Source of the DNA: Bacteroidales bacterium
Lineage (GTDB): Bacteria > Bacteroidota > Bacteroidia > Bacteroidales > WCHB1-69
DNA: 15,492 nucleotides
Direction: 5' to 3'
Assembly (NCBI GenBank): GCA_028683685.1
Contig: JAQUHH010000020.1
Coordinates: 1-15,492, forward strand
Below are positions 8,171-13,545 of the stretch, piece after piece. The notes under the pieces were generated by a model. That model saw only the letters and a program-made list of their open reading frames with translations. It did not search any database and was not told the DNA's origin. Made by a program: the position numbers and the translations under genes. Position 1 is the first letter of the stretch; every line of letters starts with the position of its first letter.

Positions 8171-8226
8171 TAAGTGACTAAGTCACTTAATCACTTGGTT
8201 ACCCAGTTACCCAGTTACCCAGTTAC
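8171..8226. repeat. Degenerate array of seven 8-bp repeats
   Basis: Read on the plus strand as consecutive octamers: TAAGTGAC, TAAGTCAC, TTAATCAC, TTGGTTAC, then CCAGTTAC three times. All end in AC, and all but one fit YNRGTYAC closely. The first units also form a perfect palindrome with 10-bp arms (TTAAGTGACT / AGTCACTTAA, 8170-8190). The array ends 13 bp before the stop codon of the convergent nfu-like gene, in the gap between two converging genes. Confidence 0.85.
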
Positions 8227-8238
8227 TTTTTCACCAAA

Positions 8239-8481
8239 TTACCCTAGATAAATATCTTCTACGGCTTTAATTTCTGGAATTGCTTTTAACATAGCTTGTT
8301 CAACACCACTTTTTAAAGTAATACGGCTGTGTGGACAAGATCCACAAGCTCCTTGCAATTCAACTTTTACAACTTTATCTTCAGTAATCTCTACAAATCT
8401 AATATTTCCACCATCGGCTTCTAAATAGGGACGTATTTGGTCGATGACATTTTTTACTTGTTCTTCTAAATTGTTTTCCAT
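8239..8481 (-). CDS. NifU C-terminal-domain protein (Fe-S cluster carrier, Nfu type)
   Basis: 80 residues, a stand-alone NifU C-terminal domain. Proteins of this family bind a [4Fe-4S] cluster between subunits and deliver it to apo-enzymes in the cytoplasm. Visible hallmarks are IRPYLEADGGNI (about 16-27) and the ligand motif CGSC (Cys46, Cys49) in LQGACGSCPHSRITLKSGVE. Length fits single-domain Nfu proteins; there is no N-terminal scaffold or A-type domain. It appears to be its own transcription unit, with a promoter about 40-70 bp upstream. It converges on the collagen-like gene, and no isc/suf genes are visible nearby. Confidence 0.93.
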   Translation of the reverse strand: MENNLEEQVKNVIDQIRPYLEADGGNIRFVEITEDKVVKVELQGACGSCPHSRITLKSGVEQAMLKAIPEIKAVEDIYLG

Positions 8482-8517
8482 TTTTATTTTCTATTATATT
8501 TATACTAAATTAGGATG

Positions 8518-8549
8518 CAAAAATACTACTTTTTTTTAAAACAGGACAA
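8518..8549 (-). promoter_or_regulatory. Promoter of the nfu-like gene
   Basis: The minus strand has TTG (8547-8549), a 21-nt spacer and TATTTTTGC (core 8518-8525), a good match to the Bacteroidota -33/-7 pattern. It would give a leader of about 30 nt. Confidence 0.6.
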
Positions 8550-8588
8550 CTTGGGTTTCGTTTGTATGAAAAAGAGGTCGACTGCGTT

Positions 8589-8625
8589 AATATTTGCTTA
8601 ATGAAATTAGAAACGAGCAAATATT
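8589..8625. repeat. 10-bp inverted repeat in the prsW-like / nfu intergenic region
   Basis: AATATTTGCT (8589-8598) and AGCAAATATT (8616-8625) are perfect reverse complements with a 17-nt gap. There is no T-run, so it is not an obvious terminator. It could be an operator upstream of the nfu promoter or chance in AT-rich DNA. The rest of the roughly 260-bp gap shows nothing else. Confidence 0.4.
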
Positions 8626-8741
8626 CCATGGAAAAATGAAGTAGACAATTTAAAAAAATGCAAATTTTCGCAAATCTATCCTTTACGAGTGAGGTAGGGG
8701 TGAAATAATATTGAAAATGTATCGGATAATCGTGAATCAGT

Positions 8742-9422
8742 TTATATGATTGGATTTTTGAAAGGAGAATTTTTTCGATGTATTTTAATTGCTTTAATTC
8801 CAAAAGCAATTCCAACAATAAGCACCACAAAAGCCAAAACAGCAAATCCAGTCCATAATTGCTGTATTAAAAAGAAATCGTAAAGTCCGTGAATGACAAT
8901 GGCCAAAATCAAACCTGTACCTAATAGTTTGCGAGAACCATGGCTCGAGAATTTGGCAAGACCAGCATAATAGCCCATTACAATCCCGCATACCGCATGC
9001 ATAGGTACGGCCGTAAACATGCGCAGCAATCCTACTCCAATTCCTCCATTCAATACATAAAATATGTTTTCAGCTGCAGCAAATCCCATGGAAATGGCGA
9101 GCCCGTAAACAATGCCATCGAGAGGTTCGTTAAAATCGGGACGAATGTAAGGCACTGTTCGCAAAAAGAAAAACTTACATCCCTCTTCTGCAAATCCTAC
9201 CACCCAAATTGCATAAATAAAGATTAGAAAAACATTTTCCCGCTGATCCATAAATCCAAATATTAATTCGAAAATTATTGCGGGGATCAACGCAACTATT
9301 CCCATCAAAAAGGAAGTCAATATTAGTCTAATGGGCTCTCTATCATATTTGTCAATAAAGTAAATGGCCATCAAAATCGCCAACGCAGGGGCCACAGAAA
9401 GTGCAAGTAAAATAAAAATCAT
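8742..9422 (-). CDS. PrsW-family intramembrane metalloprotease-like protein
   Basis: 226 residues with about seven hydrophobic membrane segments spread along the whole chain. It matches the PrsW / Abi-CAAX-like intramembrane protease group: KYDREP after the first helix, the catalytic-type motif EEGCKF (Glu79-Glu80, Lys83), DGIVYGLAISMGFAAAEN (Glu118-Asn119), AVPMHAVCG (His142) and VIHGLYDFF (His178, Asp182). PrsW of Bacillus cleaves an anti-sigma factor in the membrane. No anti-sigma/sigma pair is visible here, so the substrate is unknown. It begins at an ATG downstream of a TATTTTTG core and is probably monocistronic, since the nfu-like gene behind it has its own promoter. Family assignment is good; any precise role would be a guess. 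Confidence 0.88.
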   Translation of the reverse strand: MIFILLALSVAPALAILMAIYFIDKYDREPIRLILTSFLMGIVALIPAIIFELIFGFMDQRENVFLIFIYAIWVVGFAEEGCKFFFLRTVPYIRPDFNEPLDGIVYGLAISMGFAAAENIFYVLNGGIGVGLLRMFTAVPMHAVCGIVMGYYAGLAKFSSHGSRKLLGTGLILAIVIHGLYDFFLIQQLWTGFAVLAFVVLIVGIAFGIKAIKIHRKNSPFKNPII

Positions 9423-9439
9423 TTTTTTGTTTTAGAAAA

Positions 9440-9447
9440 CAAAAATA
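9440..9447 (-). promoter_or_regulatory. Candidate promoter core of the prsW-like gene
   Basis: The minus strand reads TATTTTTGT, matching TAnnTTTGY, 17 bp before the ATG. The nearest TTG at a plausible -33 position (about 25 nt away) is further than usual, so support is moderate. Confidence 0.45.
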
Positions 9448-9622
9448 CAAGAAATTTGTATTCGTTTGTATCCAACTGCAAGCTCTAAAATATTAATTTT
9501 CCCCACTCAATCTAAATGTCATAAAAATACATTTTTAATTTTTACGGATAACATGCTTCCTTTGGTTTTATTATAAATATTTGGAGGTTTGGAGGTTTTT
9601 TCTGAAAATGTTTTATATTTGT

Positions 9623-9653
9623 TTTGATTGCAATTTATTTTTCGTATTTTTGC
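9623..9653 (+). promoter_or_regulatory. tRNA promoter
   Basis: TTTG (9623-9626), an 18-nt spacer and TATTTTTGC (9645-9653) form a clear Bacteroidota-type promoter ending about 20 bp before the mature tRNA 5' end. Confidence 0.7.
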
Positions 9654-9673
9654 AGTCCGAAATTCAATTTCGA

Positions 9674-9747
9674 GGTCCCATAGCTCAGATGGTTAGAGCA
9701 TCTGACTCATAATCAGGGGGTCATAGGTTCAATTCCTATTGGGACCA
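9674..9747 (+). tRNA. tRNA with CAU anticodon (elongator Met, or lysidine-type Ile2)
   Basis: 74 nt that fold into a complete cloverleaf. Acceptor GGTCCCA pairs with TGGGACC, the D arm is normal, the anticodon stem TCTGA/TCAGG encloses loop CTCATAA, the variable loop is GGGTC, and T stem ATAGG/CCTAT encloses TTCAATT. The discriminator is A and CCA is not encoded. Anticodon CAT is at 9708-9710. The acceptor G1-C72 pair argues against initiator tRNA. It carries C4-G69 and C5-G68, which in E. coli favour the lysidine synthetase TilS and hence tRNA-Ile2. Bacteroidota elongator tRNA-Met may look similar, so I leave the amino acid open. Confidence 0.93.
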
Positions 9748-9757
9748 CTTAAAAATC

Positions 9758-9793
9758 AGAGAGTTACGACAAAATCGTGACTCTCTTTTTTTT
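9758..9793 (+). terminator. Rho-independent terminator after the tRNA
   Basis: GAGAGTTACGA (9759-9769) pairs with TCGTGACTCTC (9775-9785), with one T-G wobble, around CAAAA, followed by eight T. It starts 11 bp after the tRNA, indicating a single-tRNA transcript. The 194 bp from here to 9987 hold nothing recognisable. Confidence 0.9.
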
Positions 9794-9987
9794 CATGTGC
9801 ATAAAACTCTTTTGTTTTTATCAATTTTTATAGGTTTTTGATTCTAGAGAGTTTTTTTTAAAATTCTATGTGGTTTGCTTTAGAAAATCAAAAAAATGGT
9901 CAGAACGCTTATACATTTTCGCAAAAGACTTTACTTGAAGTTTAATAATGTTTTTCAGGAAGTATATTTTTAGTTTGTTCCTTGCTT

Positions 9988-11142
9988 CTAATTCTGCTCT
10001 TGTATACTTTTATTGCTATCGGTGAAATCAATCCACCATTTTTCTTTCGGAAAAGTGCGATTTCCAAGGATTACAGCTTCTCCAATTTTGGGCGTCGTAA
10101 CAGATAAATTTAATTCGTTGGCTTTATCTAGCAAACGTTCTATGGGTTCTGTCCAGTGGTGAAATGCCAAAGAAAACCCACCCCAATGGATGGGTAAAAC
10201 CAACTTGCTTTTTAAATCTATGGATGCTTGAGCGGTTTCTTCAGGCATCATATGCAAGTGTTTCCAATTTGTGTTGTACTGGCCACATTCCATCAGAGCG
10301 ATGTCAAATGGACCAAGTTCTTCTCCAATTTGTTTAAAATGACTACCGTATCCGCCATCTCCACTGAAAAACAACTTCTCGTTTTTCCCTTCTATAGCCC
10401 ATGAACACCACAAACTTGTTTCTCTATCAAAAATACCTCTGCCCGAAAAATGTCGAGCCGGCGTACATGTAAATTTTATGTTCTCATATTCAATGTTTTG
10501 CCACCAATTTAGCTCGATTATCTGAGTCTTCTCAACTCCCCATTTAACCAAATGATTCGCCAAACCAAGGGGCGTGATGAACTGTCCAACTTTCTTTTTT
10601 AGTTTTAAAATTGATTCATAATCCAAATGGTCGTAATGATCATGAGACAAAACAACAATATCAATAAAGGGTAGTTTTTCTGCCGAAATTGGTAATTCCT
10701 TCGAAAATCGGCTGGTTCCAAAAAATGAAATAGGCGAGGGTTTTTGACTTAACATGGGGTCTAAAAGAATCTTTTTTCCATCTATAATAAGTAAAAAAGT
10801 AGAATGTCCAAACCATATAATTTGGGTTATATTACGACTATAGTTTTCAATATCAATTGAATCTATTTTTTCGACGAGGATGTTTTTTGCGGGTTTTGTA
10901 TTTGGTGACTTCTTTTTATATTCCTTTAATAGTTCCTGATAATTAAGTTCCATGGAACTTAGTTTCTGATTTACGAATTTGCCATTATGAAAATTATCCA
11001 ATTTAGCATATTCATTTTTTTGTGCCTTGCTCAGACCTTTCCCAAATCGTGGACTTAGATTTAGAAACAGAATAGCAGCAAGCACAATTATTCCTAAGAT
11101 TCCGACAATATAAATCCCAATCATGTTAAATATTTTTCTCAT
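9988..11142 (-). CDS. Membrane-anchored MBL-fold hydrolase, NAPE-PLD/RomA-like
   Basis: 384 residues. The N-terminus has one transmembrane segment (about 7-27: MIGIYIVGILGIIVLAAILF) with positive residues before it and no cleavage site, so it is probably an anchor with the enzyme outside the cytoplasm. The rest is a metallo-beta-lactamase-fold hydrolase. Motifs are WFGHSTFLL, LLDPMLSQKPSP, the metal motif SHDHYDHLD (about 165-173), TPARHFSGRG, FSGDGGYG (about 258-265) and PIHWGGFSLAFHHWTEP (from about 315). This order and the wording around it match the NAPE-PLD / RomA subgroup. Eukaryotic NAPE-PLD cleaves N-acyl-phosphatidylethanolamine; whether this protein acts on phospholipids is inference. 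It starts directly after the stop of the eroded small ORF upstream (TGA then ATG), suggesting it was or is part of an operon with the DHOD-like gene. Confidence 0.88.
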   Translation of the reverse strand: MRKIFNMIGIYIVGILGIIVLAAILFLNLSPRFGKGLSKAQKNEYAKLDNFHNGKFVNQKLSSMELNYQELLKEYKKKSPNTKPAKNILVEKIDSIDIENYSRNITQIIWFGHSTFLLIIDGKKILLDPMLSQKPSPISFFGTSRFSKELPISAEKLPFIDIVVLSHDHYDHLDYESILKLKKKVGQFITPLGLANHLVKWGVEKTQIIELNWWQNIEYENIKFTCTPARHFSGRGIFDRETSLWCSWAIEGKNEKLFFSGDGGYGSHFKQIGEELGPFDIALMECGQYNTNWKHLHMMPEETAQASIDLKSKLVLPIHWGGFSLAFHHWTEPIERLLDKANELNLSVTTPKIGEAVILGNRTFPKEKWWIDFTDSNKSIQEQN

Positions 11143-11357
11143 TCATACATGCATTATCTGTATCTGTTTTTTATCATGACTTCCAAAAGCTTTTGCAAAT
11201 ATAGCTAAAGCAATTAATGAGGCAGGATGCAATACAACAATTTCCCACCATTAGCAGCGAGTTTGCCCTATAAGTGCAGATATCCCAGCTCCAATCGTTG
11301 TTCCAAATCATAATCCGACGGCTGGCCCTAATCCAGTTTTATTTTTGATTTATGCAT
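11143..11357 (-). pseudogene. Eroded small glycine-rich membrane-protein gene
   Basis: Read on the minus strand, one frame gives KTGLGPAVGL, stop (TGA), FGTTIGAGISALIGQTRC, stop (TAA), then WWEIVVLHPASLIALAIF and AKAFGSHDKKQIQIMHV, ending at a TGA that abuts the ATG of the next gene. The Gly/Ala-patterned, hydrophobic composition is what a small membrane protein of about 70 residues would show, not what random AT-rich DNA shows. A likely original start is the ATG at 11357, preceded by AGGAG and coding MHKSKIK, but a frameshift near the A-runs separates it from the glycine-rich frame. So there are three lesions: one frameshift and two in-frame stops. I do not recognise the family. Less likely alternatives are sequencing errors or chance. 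Confidence 0.6.
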
Positions 11358-11365
11358 CTCCTAAA

Positions 11366-12376
11366 TTAATGCTTATCTCCAAAAATATTCTCTGAATTCA
11401 TAAGTAAATCAATGTATTGACCTCTTTTGTAAACCAGCGAATCATTACTGAGTTTGTTCTTTGATAGCTTCCCTCTAAACTCATCTAAATTCTTGTAGTT
11501 TTTAGTTTCCATCCAATCCAATAATTCGTTTTTGATTTTTGTTATCTGTTTGAAATCATTTTTATAAAATGTACTTACACCCTGCACACATGTTGCCCCT
11601 GATAAAATCAGTTTAATTACATCTGCACCCGTAAATACGCCATGGCTAGCACAAACGTCAGCTTTAATATTTCCGAATAGTAATCCAGAATACCTTAAAG
11701 ATTTCTTGTAGTCACCTTCATTGCTATAATTTAATGATTTAATATGTTTTTCATTCGCTACATCTATGTCTGGTTGGAAAAATGAATTAAACAGCACAAA
11801 TGCGTCAACGCCAATTTGGTCGAGCTTGCTAATAAAGTTCAAAATATTAGAATAGTTAGGACTTAATTTAACGCTAATAGGAATAGTGCTGTCTTTTTTT
11901 ATGGCATTCACTATGTTTATCTGCTGATCCTCAATTTCTTTTGCGTCCATAGTAAAATCAGAAGGCGATTGATAAAAGTTTAATTCTATCCCATCGACTC
12001 CAGTTTCGCTTATCAACTTCGCATATTTGATCCAGGTTTCATAGTTCACCGCATTTAAACTTGCAATTACAGGAATCGATAAACTTTCCTTGGCATTTCT
12101 AAGATTTATAAGATGTTTTTCAGGTCCTGCATGTTTCAAACTCGGGTGAATTGTGAGCATTTCAGCATTAAGATTGTTAAATTCAGTTAATTTCTCATCT
12201 AGCTGCAGTCGCTCTAACTGTATCTGTTCTTCGAATAAGGATTTGAAAATAATGGCGGCTGCACCATGTTCTTCCGCTTTTTTGAGCTTATCCAAATCAT
12301 TTGACATGTTAGAAGCTCCAATAATTATAGGGTTATCTAATTCGATCCCCATATACTTTGTTTTAAGATTTTTCAT
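11366..12376 (-). CDS. Dihydroorotate-dehydrogenase-like flavoprotein (not a canonical DHOD)
   Basis: 336 residues, TIM-barrel FMN protein of the type annotated as dihydroorotate dehydrogenase-like. The N-terminus (YMGIELDNPIIIGASNMSND) and AAAIIFKSLFEEQIQLE match that subgroup. VKLSPN (Lys170) and the FMN-phosphate region SHGVFTGADVIKLILSGA (about 244-261) are present. In class 1 DHOD the catalytic base sits in a SCPN-type segment; here the equivalent stretch reads GIELNFYQSPSD (about 129-140) without that Cys, so true pyrimidine-pathway activity is doubtful. In other bacteria such proteins are often encoded beside pyruvate:ferredoxin oxidoreductase, but none is visible. Downstream lie the eroded small ORF (8 bp away) and then the MBL gene. 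No TAnnTTTG core was found close to the start. Family is secure, substrate unknown. Confidence 0.88.
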   Translation of the reverse strand: MKNLKTKYMGIELDNPIIIGASNMSNDLDKLKKAEEHGAAAIIFKSLFEEQIQLERLQLDEKLTEFNNLNAEMLTIHPSLKHAGPEKHLINLRNAKESLSIPVIASLNAVNYETWIKYAKLISETGVDGIELNFYQSPSDFTMDAKEIEDQQINIVNAIKKDSTIPISVKLSPNYSNILNFISKLDQIGVDAFVLFNSFFQPDIDVANEKHIKSLNYSNEGDYKKSLRYSGLLFGNIKADVCASHGVFTGADVIKLILSGATCVQGVSTFYKNDFKQITKIKNELLDWMETKNYKNLDEFRGKLSKNKLSNDSLVYKRGQYIDLLMNSENIFGDKH

Positions 12377-12839
12377 AGTTGTATTTGTTAATTTATTTTT
12401 ATTTTGTTTTGGTTTTCTTAAACATCTTCCTTAGTACATGATAAAAATGCAATCATAAGATATTTGACTTATTATATTCAACGTTTTATATTGCATTTTG
12501 TTTAACATGATGAATTCAGGATTTTAGATAATGAGCCACAATGTATAGCACTAAAACACGTGAATGCCAGTATTGAGTACGATAATAATAATAGTTGGTA
12601 ATTTAACATTTTTTTTGGATAAGAGGTAGATTGTGCTAAAATTAGTTTACACGGGCAGTTGTTTGTAAATACAGTTGCAGTTCTAAAAGTATAATTAAGT
12701 TTAATAAAAAAATATACTTTTGATATAGAATAACAAAAATAATAATCCATCAAATCACTTTTTTTCCTAGTCGGTCAAAATATCGATTTGCTTTTTTCTT
12801 TGTTTTTCATATATATATTATTTCCAATAAACCATTGTC
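12377..12839. other. Gene-free AT-rich stretch
   Basis: About 460 bp between the MscS-like gene and the DHOD-like gene. The only open frame of note (12502-12753, minus) has no recognisable family features beyond a short hydrophobic run (QLLLLSYSILAFTCF), and I do not call it a gene. A short inverted pair (GTTTACA...TGTAAAT, about 12645-12667) and homopolymer runs are the only structure seen. No terminator of the MscS-like operon was found. Confidence 0.5.
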
Positions 12840-13535
12840 TTATGATAAGTTTTCCATTATATATTTTCTGATTTTTTCCGTATGTTCCTCTTTTAGTGCA
12901 TACACCACAATTTCCATCTTGTATCCATCTTTTATTTTCTGAATTTTGTTTATAATGGGTTGTTCAGACGGAGCCACCCATGGTGCATTAAACAAAGTCT
13001 TTTTCAGGTCAGGAACAATGTTTGTTACATCTATAGTATCAGGAAATTTCAATACGATGGATTGTTTGTAAAGATTGATATTCCCTCCTGGTTTTGATAT
13101 TATTTTTGATCTGAATTTATTATACGGAATGGTTTTAATATCCCCTTGTTTCGTTTTTACATCAATGCTAAAATGACCCGCTTTTATAATAACTCCCTTA
13201 ATGCTATCGAGTTCAATAATGTTGCCCTCGTCAATTTTTCGCTGCATTTTAAGAAATACTCCAAATAAAAAATCTTTAAGTAAAAAAAACATTGAAATAA
13301 TAAGCAATGCCGATACGACTCCAAATATAATTAAACCGGTATAATTATGGGGGTTAAAAATGTATCTAAAATACCACAACATAAAACCAATCCATGAAAT
13401 TAATTCTATCACCGGAAGAATATATCCCACATGGTGTCGTATGTTTTTTGAATATGGCAATATTCTACTCATATAATTTAAAAGCCTGAAAATAAACAGG
13501 ATGCTTAAAGCGGTAAATATGATGGTTGCAAGCAT
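12840..13535 (-). CDS. Small MscS-like mechanosensitive channel-family protein
   Basis: 231 residues. Three hydrophobic segments (about 1-19, 38-60, 66-93) lead straight into a soluble part. The segment FLLKDFLFGVFLKMQRKIDEGNIIELDSIKGVI...IKTIPYNKFRSK (about 84-143) lines up with the MscS pore-helix end and beta domain, including the (G/N)xIIEL, KGVI and IPYNKF positions. Residues about 150-231 fit the alpha-beta C-terminal MscS domain. It is shorter than E. coli MscS (286). The presumed pore helix lacks the usual Gly/Ala-rich pattern and is rich in Phe, Leu and Ile, so ordinary pressure gating is not assured. The ATG lies 10 bp after the stop of the upstream ATPase gene, so both are surely one operon. 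I infer a membrane effector or channel controlled by that ATPase. Confidence 0.8.
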   Translation of the reverse strand: MLATIIFTALSILFIFRLLNYMSRILPYSKNIRHHVGYILPVIELISWIGFMLWYFRYIFNPHNYTGLIIFGVVSALLIISMFFLLKDFLFGVFLKMQRKIDEGNIIELDSIKGVIIKAGHFSIDVKTKQGDIKTIPYNKFRSKIISKPGGNINLYKQSIVLKFPDTIDVTNIVPDLKKTLFNAPWVAPSEQPIINKIQKIKDGYKMEIVVYALKEEHTEKIRKYIMENLS

Positions 13536-13545
13536 GGTATATAGT

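Noticed and set aside
8171..8226. CRISPR array
   Set aside because: Units are 8 bp with no spacers and no cas genes nearby.
8510..8845. 111-codon minus-strand frame overlapping the prsW-like 3' end
   Set aside because: It starts inside the prsW-like gene in another frame, has no family features, and runs across the nfu promoter.
12640..12670. Possible integron attC-like or transposon-end relic around TTTACACGGGC
   Set aside because: The inverted pairing is only 6-7 bp, with no integrase, transposase or target duplication in the window.
12502..12753. 83-codon minus-strand frame in the gene-free stretch
   Set aside because: Composition is that of AT-rich non-coding DNA; the only protein-like part is a short hydrophobic run, and no ribosome site or neighbour supports it.
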